Notes: generated by a model not told the origin, from the letters alone. Counted from the first letter of the stretch, positions 25,928 to 35,867 are shown. The stretch is DNA of 64,000 bases from Mycolicibacter heraklionensis (GCF_001021505.1 NZ_LDPO01000005.1:1-64000), one strand, 5' to 3'. Numbers and translations are program-made.

Positions 25928-26580
25928 TCGGCATCCGAGGCGAGTGCGTTGAGGGCCGAGGAGGTGATCGCCGAGCCGCCGCGCCGGCCGCGCACGGTCA
26001 CGAACGGGATGTCGATGCCGTGGTCGGTGTGCAGGGCGGCCAACGCCGCCTTGGACTCGGCGGCGCCGATGAAGCCCACCGGGCAGCCGACGATCACCGC
26101 TGGGCGCGGCCCGCCGTCGAGGATCAGCTCCAGCAGGTGGAACAGCGCGGTGGGGGCGTTGCCGATCGCGACGACGGCACCGGCCAGCTCGGGTTCCCAC
26201 AGCGAGACGGCCGCCGCCGAACGGGTGGTTCCCCATTCCTTCGCCAGCTCCGGTACCCGCTCGTCGCGCAGGTAACAGCGCACCTCGTTGCCGGCCGGCA
26301 GCCGCCCCGCGGTCACCCCGACCGCCACCATCCGGGCATCGCAGAGGATCGGTGCCCCGCCGTCGAGCGCGGCCCGGCCGGCCGGCACCGCGTCGGGGTG
26401 GATCACCAGGTCCTTGGCAACATCGGTCTGCCCGGCGCCGTGAATCATCCGCACCGCGAGCCGCTCGGCGTTCGCGGGGATATGGGACAGGTGGGACTCG
26501 CGGCGGATGGTCGCAAACGACTCGAGGTAGATGGCCGGGCCGTCGGCGATGTAGTCGTAGCGCTTGGTGGGTCTGTTCAC
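25924..26580 (-). CDS. cobH: Precorrin-8X methylmutase CobH
   Basis: A 218-residue precorrin isomerase that moves a methyl group from C11 to C12 to give hydrogenobyrinic acid. Family blocks: SFATIRRES, RMIHGAGQTD with the probable catalytic His47, GAPILCDARMVAVGV and VGCPVGFIGAAESK. I chose GTG 26580 (VNRPTKRYDY) with AGGAG upstream; an in-frame start at 26619 would overlap cobG and add 13 unlikely residues. It starts 11 bases after the short cobG. Confidence 0.92.
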   Translation of the reverse strand: MNRPTKRYDYIADGPAIYLESFATIRRESHLSHIPANAERLAVRMIHGAGQTDVAKDLVIHPDAVPAGRAALDGGAPILCDARMVAVGVTAGRLPAGNEVRCYLRDERVPELAKEWGTTRSAAAVSLWEPELAGAVVAIGNAPTALFHLLELILDGGPRPAVIVGCPVGFIGAAESKAALAALHTDHGIDIPFVTVRGRRGGSAITSSALNALASDAE

Positions 26581-26591
26581 GAAGCCAACTC

Positions 26592-27416
26592 CTACGCGGG
26601 GACGAAGATGCCGTGCCACGGGGTCACGACGACCTCGGCGGCGACCGGAAGCGTGCGCGCGCGATCCGGGGTGAGCACCCCGTCAGGCATCGGCACATGG
26701 GTGCCACCGGGCACCGGACCGTAGGGTAACGGACCCGACGGGGCGGGCAGGCGTACGTCGGCGGACACGATGGCGGCAAGCGGCCCGGAAAGCTCCCGGA
26801 TGTGCCAGGGCGCGTCGGGTCCGTCGCCGCGGGCGGTCTGGAAGGCTCCGGCCACCGCGGCCAGCCGACCCGCGGCGTCCTCGAGACCGATCACGGCACC
26901 CCAGTGCTCGCCGACCCGCAGCTGCGCCGCCGTGCTGCTGAGCGCAACCAGGCCGATATCGGCGGAGCGGTCCAGCAGGTCGCCGCGGCCGTCATCGAGG
27001 ACGAACAGGAAGCGGCCGGGCAACCCGGCGAGTCGCGGATCACCGCACAGCAGGGCGTCCAGCCGCGCCGCCACCGGCCGCAGGTCCGCCCGCCCGCCGG
27101 CGTAGCCGGTCTGCGGCGAGACCAGGATGTTGCGGACCAGCTCGTGGCTGCGCGACGGCAACAGCCCGGTCGACTCCAAGGCGGCCACCGCCCCGGGGGC
27201 CAGCTCACCCCCGTGGTCGGCCAACCCGCGCAGCTGCAGGTTGGCCCGCTTGGTCAGGTAAACCGAACCGTCGGCGAACTCGGCGCTGACCTGCAGTAAG
27301 CGGGCCAGCGATGCGGCCGGCAGCCGACCGCCGACCAGGCGCAGCCGCACCAGCAGTCCATCGTCGGCCACCCAGGGGCGCAGCACGCCCGGGCACCGGT
27401 CGGCCCTCGTCCTCAT
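26592..27416 (-). CDS. cobG: Precorrin-3B synthase CobG, C-terminally truncated
   Basis: A 274-residue protein matching the first three quarters of CobG. First ferredoxin-like half: LVRLRLVGGRLPAASLARLL with TKRANLQLRGL. Middle: VRNILVSPQTGYAGG. Second half-domain ends VVVTPWHGIFVPA. CobG normally continues for about 90 residues with a cysteine cluster (C-x5-C type) that holds the [4Fe-4S] centre; here a TAG stops the frame just before it, and cobH begins 11 bases later. M. tuberculosis CobG is about 363 residues. CobG hydroxylates C20 and forms the ring-contraction lactone; whether this version can is doubtful. ATG 27416. Confidence 0.8.
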   Translation of the reverse strand: MRTRADRCPGVLRPWVADDGLLVRLRLVGGRLPAASLARLLQVSAEFADGSVYLTKRANLQLRGLADHGGELAPGAVAALESTGLLPSRSHELVRNILVSPQTGYAGGRADLRPVAARLDALLCGDPRLAGLPGRFLFVLDDGRGDLLDRSADIGLVALSSTAAQLRVGEHWGAVIGLEDAAGRLAAVAGAFQTARGDGPDAPWHIRELSGPLAAIVSADVRLPAPSGPLPYGPVPGGTHVPMPDGVLTPDRARTLPVAAEVVVTPWHGIFVPA

Positions 27417-27452
27417 CTGTCACACCCGCCACGCGGGGGAAGGCATACCGCA

Positions 27453-27547
27453 GTTGCCCGCCTTTGCGCGACAACACCCGTTAAGTCAGCGCTGCCGGCG
27501 GCGGGTTTGGCGTGCACGGACTGAATTGTCGCTCAAAGGCGGGCGAC
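27453..27547. repeat. Family A palindromic repeat, copy 2
   Basis: Arms 27453-27474 and 27526-27547 are 22 bp with two mismatches and a 51-base spacer. The arm core is GCCCGCCTTTGCGCGACAA on the left and the complement of GCCCGCCTTTGAGCGACAA on the right. It fills most of the 174-base gap between the enoyl-CoA hydratase gene and cobG, which point the same way. Confidence 0.75.
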
Positions 27548-27590
27548 AGACATGCCCCCGCCCTCCGGTGACAGGTGGGACGTGTGGGGC

Positions 27591-28250
27591 TCAACCGCCC
27601 AGTGCCGCCACCGCCGGGCCGAACATGGTGTCCTTGATCGCGCCCAGCGTGCCCGAGTCCTTGCCGGCCAGCGGTCGCAACAGCTCGGTCGCGACCGGAG
27701 TCACCGCGCCCTCGGCGGCGGTGCTGTCCACAATGCCGAAGGCGGCGGCGTCCACCCCGCCGAACCGGCGGCCGGTGGTCATCGACGCCACCTGGGCCTG
27801 TGGGGTGAGCTTGGCCTGGATCAGCGCCGCCATTCCCGCCGTGAACGGAATCCGGATGTCGACCTCGGGCAGGCAGAAGAAGCCGCGATCGGCGCGCATC
27901 ACCCGGAAATCGTGGGCGAGTGCCAGCATCGCGCCGGCCCCGAACGCGTGGCCGACCACCGCCGCCGCGGTGGGGATCGGCAAGGTCAGCATCCGCGCGA
28001 GCAGGGCGTGCACCCGGCCGACGTACCAGTCGGTGCGGTCACCGTTGGCCATCAGCCAGTCCAGGTCCAGGCCGTTGGTGTAGAACTTGCCGCCCGCGGT
28101 GGTCACCAGGCCGTGCGCTTTCCCCTGGCTGTTGGCGTCCAGCACGTCGTCGAGAACGCGATTGATCTCATCGAGAAAGCCGGGGGAGAACCGGTTTTCG
28201 TCGTCGCCGAGGTCCAGCACCGCGATCTGGCTGTCATAGGTCAAGTTCAC
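27591..28250 (-). CDS. Enoyl-CoA hydratase/isomerase family protein
   Basis: A 219-residue, rather short crotonase-fold protein. GLVTTAGGKFYTNGLDLDW supplies the first oxyanion-hole segment, and AAVVGHAFGAGAMLALAHDFRVMRAD the second with the G-x-x-x-G-A-G helix. The usual catalytic Glu pair is replaced in part (FFCLPEVDI keeps one Glu), so isomerase, hydratase or another crotonase reaction is possible. GTG 28250 overlaps the TetR stop (GTGA) with GAAAGGA upstream. Co-transcribed with and probably controlled by that regulator. Confidence 0.82.
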   Translation of the reverse strand: MNLTYDSQIAVLDLGDDENRFSPGFLDEINRVLDDVLDANSQGKAHGLVTTAGGKFYTNGLDLDWLMANGDRTDWYVGRVHALLARMLTLPIPTAAAVVGHAFGAGAMLALAHDFRVMRADRGFFCLPEVDIRIPFTAGMAALIQAKLTPQAQVASMTTGRRFGGVDAAAFGIVDSTAAEGAVTPVATELLRPLAGKDSGTLGAIKDTMFGPAVAALGG

Positions 28251-28858
28251 TTCGAGGGATCCTTTCTAGAGGGTGGTCCGACCGACAGCACGGCGCGGAC
28301 CGCCGCGTGCAAGTGGGCGCGGGCGTATGTGCTGCCCAACCGGTTCCGGCTGAGCACGATAGCGGTGGGCAGGTCGACGACGCAGGTGGTGATGGTGTCG
28401 ACGGCGGCGGCGTCGCGGCGCGCCCACAGCGCGTCCGCGAGCCGGATGAGCAAGCCGACCAGCTGGGCATCGGCGCCGCGCAGCTGCTCGGCCAGCTCGG
28501 GAGCAAGATCGTCGTCGGGCAGTTCGTCGCGCCGGATCGCGAACAGCAGCTTGCAGGCGTCGGGATGACGCTCGGCGAACGCCACCGGGGCGTCGGCAGC
28601 GGCCACCACGGCCTCGAGTGGGTCCGACACCGCGTCCACCAGCGCGCCCTGTACTGCCAGGAAGCGCCGGGTGGCCCGCAGCCAGGCGGCGGCGACCAAC
28701 CCGGCACGCGAGCCGAACTCGTGGTAGACCGCGCCATTGGAGGCGCCGGTGGCCTCCCCGATCGCGCGAATCGTCACCGCGGCGGGCCCGGACCGCGCGG
28801 CAAGCGACTCGACGGCGTCGAGCACCTGCTCGGGGTCGTGCACGCGCGGGCGGGGCAT
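28247..28858 (-). CDS. TetR family transcriptional regulator
   Basis: A 203-residue repressor-type protein. N-terminal helix-turn-helix: VTIRAIGEATGASNGAVYHEFGSRAGLVAAAW (residues about 30-60), typical TetR. The C-terminal ligand domain is unassigned. ATG 28858 is preferred over GTG 28867. A perfect 11-bp inverted repeat (28869-28892) lies just upstream in the space shared with the divergent trpS, so autoregulation is likely, with the hydratase as second operon gene. The ligand may be an acyl-CoA or aromatic compound; inference only. Confidence 0.87.
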   Translation of the reverse strand: MPRPRVHDPEQVLDAVESLAARSGPAAVTIRAIGEATGASNGAVYHEFGSRAGLVAAAWLRATRRFLAVQGALVDAVSDPLEAVVAAADAPVAFAERHPDACKLLFAIRRDELPDDDLAPELAEQLRGADAQLVGLLIRLADALWARRDAAAVDTITTCVVDLPTAIVLSRNRLGSTYARAHLHAAVRAVLSVGPPSRKDPSK

Positions 28859-28868
28859 GGCCGCCACC

Positions 28869-28892
28869 GTAACAGAGCGCCCGCTCTGTTAC
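28869..28892. promoter_or_regulatory. Probable TetR operator
   Basis: Perfect inverted repeat: GTAACAGAGCG (28869-28879), two bases, CGCTCTGTTAC (28882-28892). It sits 10 bases upstream of the TetR start codon and 44 upstream of trpS, where a dimeric TetR repressor would block its own promoter and possibly affect trpS. Confidence 0.75.
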
Positions 28893-28921
28893 CAGGTGCG
28901 GTCGTCCGGTCTCGGGCGTGA

Positions 28922-29963
<1,042 letters not shown>

Positions 29964-29974
<11 letters not shown>

Positions 29975-30860
29975 CGTGACCGACCCCTCTAAGCCGGGCA
30001 TCATCGACCGGCTGCGGTCGCGTTATGGCTGGTTCGATCACGTGGTGCGGGCGCAGGAGCGCTACGACGACCGCCGGGGCAACTTCTTCGCCGCCGGGAT
30101 GAGCTACTACACCATCTTCGCGCTGTTCCCACTGGCGATGGTCGGCTTCTCCGTCGGCGGGTTCCTGCTGTCGCGGCGCCCCGAGGTGCTCGACGAGATC
30201 GAGCGCCGGATCAAGCACTCGATCCCCGGCGAGTTCGGCAACGAGCTGATCACCTTGGTGGACAGCGCGATCGCCTCGCGCGCCTCGGTGGGGCTGATCG
30301 GCCTGGCCGCGGCCGGGTGGGTTGGTCTGACCTGGATTGCCAACCTGCGCGAGGCACTGTCGCAGATGTGGGAAACCCGTTTGGACAAGCAGGGTTTCGT
30401 CTCCGCCAAGCTGTCGGACCTGCTTGCGATGGTGGCGGCGTTCGGCGCCATGCTGGCCACCATTGCGCTGACCGCCCTGGCCGACCCGAAGCTGATGCGA
30501 AACTTCCTGCGCTGGATCGGTGTTCCCGACTTCACGCTGCTGGGCGGGCTGCTGCGCGTCGTGTCGCTGACGATGGCGGCCGGGGTGTCCTGGCTGTTGT
30601 TCACCTGGATGATCGCCCGCCTGCCCCGGGAGTCGGTGAGCTTCGACAGCGCCATGGAGGCCGGCGCGATAGCCGCGGTCGGCTACGAACTGTTCAAACA
30701 GGCGGGCTCGGTCTATCTGCAGTCGGTGATCAACGGCCCGGCCGGGGCGGTGTTCGGGCCGGTCCTGGGCCTGCTGGTGTTCGCCTACATCACCACCCGG
30801 CTCGTTCTGTTCGCCACCGCGTGGGCGGCGACGTCGGCGGACAACCTGCCCAGCGACTGA
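29964..30860 (+). CDS. YihY/UPF0761 family inner membrane protein (Rv3335c homologue)
   Basis: A 298-residue protein with about six membrane segments. The N-terminal DRRGNFFAAGMSYYTIFALFPL and C-terminal GPAGAVFGPVLGLLVFAYITTRLVLF are the conserved YihY (formerly RNase BN) blocks. The function of the family is unknown; the old RNase assignment was an error. It follows trpS as in M. tuberculosis. The start is ATG 29964, 7 bases after the trpS stop, after a short decoy ATG. Confidence 0.9.
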
Positions 30861-30881
30861 CGCCGGAGATCGTGGCGCGGT

Positions 30882-31169
30882 CTATTCGGCGACCGGGTCG
30901 ACGAGGTCGGCGTACTCCGGGTGTTTGGTGATGTAGGCCTCCACGAACGAGCAGGTCGGCACCACGCGTTTGCCGGCCGCCCGGGTGTCGTCCAGGGCTG
31001 CGCCGATCAGGGTGCTGGCCAGTCCGCGTCCGCCGAACGCCTTGTCGATCACGGTGTGGTGGAAGATCCGCTGATCGCCCTTTTCGATGTAGTCGGCGAA
31101 GCCGGCCTGTTCGCCGTCGACGGTGATCCGGTACTGCCGGTTGTCGTGCGTGACGGTCGGTTCGCTCAC
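30882..31169 (-). CDS. Small GNAT-like N-acetyltransferase (YjdJ type)
   Basis: A 95-residue single-domain protein: YRITVDGEQAGFADY, IFHHTVIDKAFGGRGLASTLIGAAL (the acetyl-CoA-binding Q/R-x-x-G-x-G/A-like loop) and VPTCSFVEAYITKHPEYADL. Short GNATs of this type are widespread; substrates are unknown. GTG 31169 has AAGGAG at ideal distance, overlapping the end of nagA. Last gene of the leftward sugI-nagA-GNAT string. Confidence 0.85.
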   Translation of the reverse strand: MSEPTVTHDNRQYRITVDGEQAGFADYIEKGDQRIFHHTVIDKAFGGRGLASTLIGAALDDTRAAGKRVVPTCSFVEAYITKHPEYADLVDPVAE

Positions 31170-31178
31170 GATTCTCCT

Positions 31179-32297
31179 TCAGCTCAGCCACGTTCCGCGG
31201 CGCATCACCCGCACCACGTGCAGGTCGGCGTTCATCACCACCAGGTTAGCCGTGGACCCGGCGGCCAAAACCCCGGCGCCGTCGAGACCGAGGGCGCGGG
31301 CCGGAGTGGACGCCGTCATGAGCACCGCCGCCCTCAGCGCTGCGTCGTCGCCGCCGAGCAGCCGCACCGCGGTCGCGAACAGCCGGTCCATGGTGGCGGT
31401 GCTGCCGGCGATGGTCGCCGTGCCCCGCAGCCGGGCGACTCCGCCGGCGACGTCGACGTCGAGCCCGCCCAGGGTGAACCCGCCGTCGCCGGCTCCGGCG
31501 GCAGCCATCGCATCGGTGACCAGCGCGACCCGGTCCGGGCCGGCGGTGGCCACCACGTGCCGGATCACGCCCGCGTGCAGGTGCACGCCGTCGGCGATCA
31601 GCTCGACGGTCACCCGGGGATCGGACAGCAGCGCGGGAACCGGTCCCGGCTCGCGATGGTGCAGTGCCCGCATCGCGTTGAACAGGTGTGTGGCCACGGT
31701 CGCACCGGCGTCGAGAGCGGCCTGCGTCAGTTCGTAGTCCGCGTCGGTATGCCCCACGGCCACAACGACTCCCGCGTCGACCAGGCGCCGGATGGCCGCG
31801 ATGCCGCCGGGCAGCTCGGGCGCCAGGGTGACCATCCGGATCGTGCCGTCACCGGCGGCCAGCAGCGCGTCGATCTCGGCGTCGTCGGGGGCGCGCAGCT
31901 GCCCGCTGTCGTGCGCGCCGCAATGCAGCCGGCTCAGCCACGGCCCCTCCAGGTGGATGCCGTCCACGACACCGCGCCGGGTCGCGGCGGCCAGCGTGCG
32001 CACCTGAGCGAGGAGGGTTTCCGGAGACGCGGTCACCAGGCTGGCCAGGCCCCCGGTGGTGCCGTGCGAAGCGTGCAACGCCGCCGCGCGGTCCGGATCG
32101 TCGGCGTAGGAGACGCCGGCGCCGCCGTGCACATGCATGTCGACGAAGCCCGGCACCACCACGCAGTCGCCGAAATCGGCGTCCGCGCCAACCGGCCCGG
32201 ACCCGCAGTCGGTGATCCGCCCGTCGGCCACCGACACCCAGCCGGGTCGGTGTACTGCACCGTCGAGCACGACGGCGCCGGCGGCGATGACGGTCAC
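31179..32297 (-). CDS. nagA: N-acetylglucosamine-6-phosphate deacetylase
   Basis: A 372-residue amidohydrolase-superfamily enzyme. Metal and substrate sites: DMHVHGGAG, DGIHLEGPWLS, AVGHTDADYE, THLFNAM and ALVTDAMAAAG. It deacetylates GlcNAc-6-phosphate in the cytosol during amino sugar and cell-wall recycling. GTG 32297 overlaps the sugI stop (GTGA). Homologue of Rv3332, in the same order next to sugI and dacB1. Confidence 0.94.
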   Translation of the reverse strand: MTVIAAGAVVLDGAVHRPGWVSVADGRITDCGSGPVGADADFGDCVVVPGFVDMHVHGGAGVSYADDPDRAAALHASHGTTGGLASLVTASPETLLAQVRTLAAATRRGVVDGIHLEGPWLSRLHCGAHDSGQLRAPDDAEIDALLAAGDGTIRMVTLAPELPGGIAAIRRLVDAGVVVAVGHTDADYELTQAALDAGATVATHLFNAMRALHHREPGPVPALLSDPRVTVELIADGVHLHAGVIRHVVATAGPDRVALVTDAMAAAGAGDGGFTLGGLDVDVAGGVARLRGTATIAGSTATMDRLFATAVRLLGGDDAALRAAVLMTASTPARALGLDGAGVLAAGSTANLVVMNADLHVVRVMRRGTWLS

Positions 32298-33727
32298 GCC
32301 GATGCCTCACTGCCCGGCACCAGGGCGGCGTCGTCGGCGGGCCAACGTCCGCCGTTCTCCCAGAAGTGCCGGATGTCTTCCAACTGGCGGCCCTTGGTCT
32401 CTGGGGCGTAGCGGTGGACGAAGGCCAGGCTGAGCATGGCCAGCACACCGAACACCGCGAAGGTGCCGGCGCCGCCCAGTGAGGTCAGCATGGTCAGGAA
32501 GACCGCGGCGACGATCGCGTTGGCCACCAGGTCGGAGGTCAGCATCGCGGAGGCCCCCATCGATCTCATCCTGGCCGGCAAGCTCTCCCCGGCATACACC
32601 CAGACCAGGGAGCCGAAACCGAACGTGTAGCCGACGGTGAACAGCAGCACCCCGCCGAACTTGACCACCGCCAGTACGTCACCGAACACCTCACCGGCGG
32701 CGAACACCGCGACCAGCAGCAGGTTGGCCGCGACCATCGCCGCTATCCCCGCCAGCAGGATCGGCCGCCGGCCGACCCGGTCGATGATCGCCAGCGAGAC
32801 GACCATCGCCGCCAGGGCGGCGACCTGCACCAGCGCCGGCAGGACCAGCAACGCGAAATCGCCTTCGAAGCCCATCTTTTCGAACAGCCGGGGGCTGTAA
32901 TAGACGATCGCGTTGATCCCGGTGATCTGGATGAAGAAGCCCAGCGTGACCACGAACAGCGTCGCCCGCAGGTAGGGCGGGCGAAGCATCTCGCGCAGTA
33001 CACCGACCCCGCCGGCCTGCTCCTCGGCCAGGGTCGCACCGATCTCGGCCAGCTCGCGCTGCGCGTCGGCGCCGGGTTCAATCCGCCGCAGGGTGCGTTC
33101 CGCGTCGTCGGCGCGGCCCTTGAGCAGATACCAGCGGGCGGTATCGGGGAGGCGGGCCAACGCCCACGTCACCAGCACGGCGGGAACCGCGGCCAGCCCC
33201 AGCATCGCCCGCCAGTTGCCGGTGCCGGCCAGCAGGTAGGCGACCAGGTAGCCGGCGATGATCCCGATCACCGTGGCCACCCCGTAGGTCACCAGCAGCG
33301 CGCCGCGGGCATCGGCCGGCGCCGACTCGGCCACGAACACCGGGACCACCACCACCGACACCCCGATGGTGATGCCCAGCAGCAGCCGCGCCACGGTCAG
33401 TGTCGACACCGACGTCGCGGCCGCGCCCAGCAATGCGAAAACCGCGTAGCCCAGGGCCACCGAGACCATCGAGCGCTTTCGGCCTATCGCGTTGGCCAGC
33501 CATCCGCCGGCCATCGCGCCGCCGATCTCGCCGATCACCGTCGCGGTGGTGATCATCTCCTGCTGGGCTTCGGTGAGCCCGAAATCATGCTCGATGAACA
33601 ACAGCGCGCCGGCGATATTGGACAGGTCGTAGCCGTAGATGACCCCGACGCTGGCGGCGGCCACCCCCACCAGAAGTGCCAGCGGCGAGGAGCGGCGCAG
33701 TTCCCCGATTCGGCCCATCTGGCTCAC
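32294..33727 (-). CDS. sugI: MFS sugar transporter SugI
   Basis: A 477-residue member of the MFS sugar porter family with 12 predicted membrane helices. Signatures: GWLANAIGRKRSM (the G-x-x-x-D/N-x-x-G-R-K/R-R loop), PVFVAESAPADARGALL, IDRVGRRPILL and the C-terminal YAPETKGRQLEDI. Homologue of Rv3331. Its linkage to nagA suggests uptake of a sugar, possibly amino sugar. GTG 33727 or ATG 33718 could be the start. Confidence 0.9.
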   Translation of the reverse strand: MSQMGRIGELRRSSPLALLVGVAAASVGVIYGYDLSNIAGALLFIEHDFGLTEAQQEMITTATVIGEIGGAMAGGWLANAIGRKRSMVSVALGYAVFALLGAAATSVSTLTVARLLLGITIGVSVVVVPVFVAESAPADARGALLVTYGVATVIGIIAGYLVAYLLAGTGNWRAMLGLAAVPAVLVTWALARLPDTARWYLLKGRADDAERTLRRIEPGADAQRELAEIGATLAEEQAGGVGVLREMLRPPYLRATLFVVTLGFFIQITGINAIVYYSPRLFEKMGFEGDFALLVLPALVQVAALAAMVVSLAIIDRVGRRPILLAGIAAMVAANLLLVAVFAAGEVFGDVLAVVKFGGVLLFTVGYTFGFGSLVWVYAGESLPARMRSMGASAMLTSDLVANAIVAAVFLTMLTSLGGAGTFAVFGVLAMLSLAFVHRYAPETKGRQLEDIRHFWENGGRWPADDAALVPGSEASA

Positions 33728-33745
33728 GGTAGGGGATGCGGTCGT

Positions 33746-34141
33746 CTACCGAATGCCCGAGTCGCGGTGATCAGCCAGGCTCGCGTACCAGTAGGTCAGC
33801 CCGGCCGCGACGAATTCGACGGCGCACGCCGCGGTGAAGACCGGATGCGGCATGCCGACATCGGCCATGGACATCAGCCGGGACACCCCGAGCAGCGCCA
33901 TGGTGGCGGCCAGCAGGCGCACGGCTCCGGCCGGGATCGGGGAGCGCCGAAAGGCCTCGAGGTAGCCGACACCGAAGCCGATGAGCAGGGCCCCGGCCGC
34001 GCGGCTCTCGCTGTCCACGGTCGCGTTGACGGCCTGGCCGTCCGGAATCGAATCCAGCGAGAACGCCATCCGGCTGATCCCGATCCCGATCAGCAGCAAG
34101 CCGGCCAGCCAGCCGAATGCTCGCAGCGCCTTGATCACCAT
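33746..34141 (-). CDS. DUF4345-like small membrane protein
   Basis: A 131-residue protein with four hydrophobic segments (about residues 5-22, 48-62, 72-92, 100-120), the layout of DUF4345. Motifs such as [10 protein letters not shown] and GVGYLEAFR fit, but no function is known. ATG 34141 lies within the end of dacB1 (7-base overlap), with an alternative GTG at 34138, so it is probably translated after dacB1. Confidence 0.7.
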   Translation of the reverse strand: MVIKALRAFGWLAGLLLIGIGISRMAFSLDSIPDGQAVNATVDSESRAAGALLIGFGVGYLEAFRRSPIPAGAVRLLAATMALLGVSRLMSMADVGMPHPVFTAACAVEFVAAGLTYWYASLADHRDSGIR

Positions 34142-35358
34142 GCCGAGCCCCTTCTGGGGCGGCGGTTCACCGCCCGTGCACCCATGATGAGCCCGAACAC
34201 GACGATCGTCCCGAAGATGCCCACCCCGACGCGCACCGGCACCGTGTCGTCCGACGGCGCCAGCAGCATGGCCTGGGGGTTCGCCGCGTCGGCCGGTCCG
34301 CGGGGCGCCACCAGCGAGGGGTCGGGTTCGATCAGCGTCCCGACTCGGGTGCCGGCCGGGACGGAGAAGCCGTAGTCGAGCAGCTGGGCGGCCTGCTGCC
34401 AGGGCGGGATCGGCTGCCGGGTGCCGCGCAGCAGCACCGCCACCAGCCGGCGCCCGTCCCGGGTCGCGGCGCCGACGAACGTCTGCCCGGCGTCGTCGGT
34501 GTAGCCGGTCTTGCCGCCGAGGGCGCCCGGGTAGTTGTAGAGCAGCTGGTTGTCGTTCTCCAGCTGGTAGCCCGGCGTATCGCCGTAGCCGGGAAAGTCG
34601 AAGGTGCGGGTCGCGACGATGTTGGCGAACGCCGGGTTGTTCCAGGCGTAGCGGTAGAACAGCCCGATGTCGTAGGCCGAGGTGCTCATGCCCGGCCCGT
34701 CCAGCCCGGAGGGGGTGGCGGCGCGGGTGTCGCGGCCGCCGAGCCGCGCGGCCAAAGTGTTGATCTTGTGCAGCGCCACATCCCAGCCGCCGAGTTGCAT
34801 GGCCAGGGCGTGGGCGGCGTCGTTGCCCGATCCCATCAGCAGGCCGTGCAGCAACTGGTCGACGGTGAAGCGGCCGCCGGGGCCGACGCCCACCCGGGTG
34901 CCTTCGGCGTTGGCGTCTTCCTGGGTGCCGAGAACGACGGCGTTCGGGTCCAGCTCGTTCAGCGCTGCCATCGCGGTCAGCACCTTGATCACGCTGGCGG
35001 GCCGGTGCCGCCCGTGCGGGTCGCGGGCGGCGATCACCGCACCGCTGTCCAGGTCTGCCACCAGCCACGACTCGGCGGAGACCTCGCTGGGCACCGGCGG
35101 GGTGTCGGGTGCGGCCACGATCCCACAGCCGGCCAGGGCCTCACCGCCGACCGGGGTGGCCGGCACGGGCAGCGGCAGCGGGGGAGCACCGGCTTGGGGC
35201 ACTTCGGAGGCGTCCACGGCGGGAGGGGTGCTGACCTGGTACGGGCAGCCGACCGTTCCCGCGTTGAGGCCCGGGGTGGGATCCGCCGTCGCCAGGGGTG
35301 CGGCCGCGGCGAGAAAACCCGCCGCCACCAGGGCTGACACCGAGCGCAGAGCAGTCAT
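34135..35358 (-). CDS. dacB1: D-alanyl-D-alanine carboxypeptidase DacB1
   Basis: A 407-residue penicillin-binding protein of the DacB/PBP5 class. An N-terminal signal peptide (residues 1-26, cut after TADP region) and a C-terminal membrane helix (about 375-395) place it outside the membrane. Active-site motifs are S-x-x-K (S122, K125 in PASVIK), SGN (177-179) and KTG (283-285). It trims the terminal D-Ala of peptidoglycan stem peptides. Homologue of Rv3330. The start is ATG 35358; the frame stays open upstream into the mazF remnant, but that part has no homology. Confidence 0.93.
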   Translation of the reverse strand: MTALRSVSALVAAGFLAAAAPLATADPTPGLNAGTVGCPYQVSTPPAVDASEVPQAGAPPLPLPVPATPVGGEALAGCGIVAAPDTPPVPSEVSAESWLVADLDSGAVIAARDPHGRHRPASVIKVLTAMAALNELDPNAVVLGTQEDANAEGTRVGVGPGGRFTVDQLLHGLLMGSGNDAAHALAMQLGGWDVALHKINTLAARLGGRDTRAATPSGLDGPGMSTSAYDIGLFYRYAWNNPAFANIVATRTFDFPGYGDTPGYQLENDNQLLYNYPGALGGKTGYTDDAGQTFVGAATRDGRRLVAVLLRGTRQPIPPWQQAAQLLDYGFSVPAGTRVGTLIEPDPSLVAPRGPADAANPQAMLLAPSDDTVPVRVGVGIFGTIVVFGLIMGARAVNRRPRRGSAW

Positions 35359-35426
35359 CGTGTGTGCAGGGTAGGCCAAAAGCGCGCTGAAACCGGGGAG
35401 CCACGCTGTGGCTGGTGGTTCAGGAG

Positions 35427-35610
35427 TTATGTCTGTGGTGTAGTCCAAAGGCCCAGGATCAGCCTGAGCCCCCGTTCGATCTCGTGCATGGTTTCGGGAG
35501 TCAGCGTGCCCAGTCGCTCCAGTAGGCGGCTGCGGGGCGGTGCGTGCCCGGTTCGCCGGTTCGAGCGGCGCCGAGGGCGACGAGCCAGAGGTCGCCGCGG
35601 TGCGGTTCAA
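35427..35610 (-). pseudogene. mazF-type toxin remnant
   Basis: Two pieces of a MazF endoribonuclease in different frames. The N-terminal piece [20 protein letters not shown] with RPAA follows (about 35600 down to 35530). It joins directly to the C-terminal piece [20 protein letters not shown], then LGL (about 35517-35450, ending TAA 35427). A normal MazF is about 105-115 residues, so the central 50 or so residues, including the RNA-binding core, are deleted. A small insertion also separates the likely TTG start from RGD. It follows an intact antitoxin gene by 20 bases, the usual order. Confidence 0.75.
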
Positions 35611-35630
35611 CCCGTGGGTCCGGTCTGCGT

Positions 35631-35867
35631 TCAGTCAAGGCCGTCGCCGCCAGTGGTGTCCCAGTCGCGGTTCTCGTCGACAAGGGTGTGCAGCGCAGCT
35701 TCGGCCCGCGTGGCGTCGCGTTCGGCGCGGAAGGCAGCTGCACGCTCGGCGTCGGCGGCTAGTTCCGAGAGCAGAACGGCTATCGAGACACCTCGCTCGC
35801 GTGCCTGGGCGGCCAATCGGTCGCGTGTCCGCACCGGCACTGGAATTGTAGTAGTTGGCGTAGACAT
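35631..35867 (-). CDS. MazE-type antitoxin, apparently orphaned
   Basis: A 78-residue protein. The N-terminal [21 protein letters not shown] resembles a ribbon-helix-helix DNA-binding segment; the acidic, Ala-rich C-terminal half would wrap a toxin. The partner mazF directly downstream is gutted, so this antitoxin has no functional cognate in the window. It may still bind DNA or another toxin. ATG 35867. Confidence 0.75.
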   Translation of the reverse strand: MSTPTTTIPVPVRTRDRLAAQARERGVSIAVLLSELAADAERAAAFRAERDATRAEAALHTLVDENRDWDTTGGDGLD

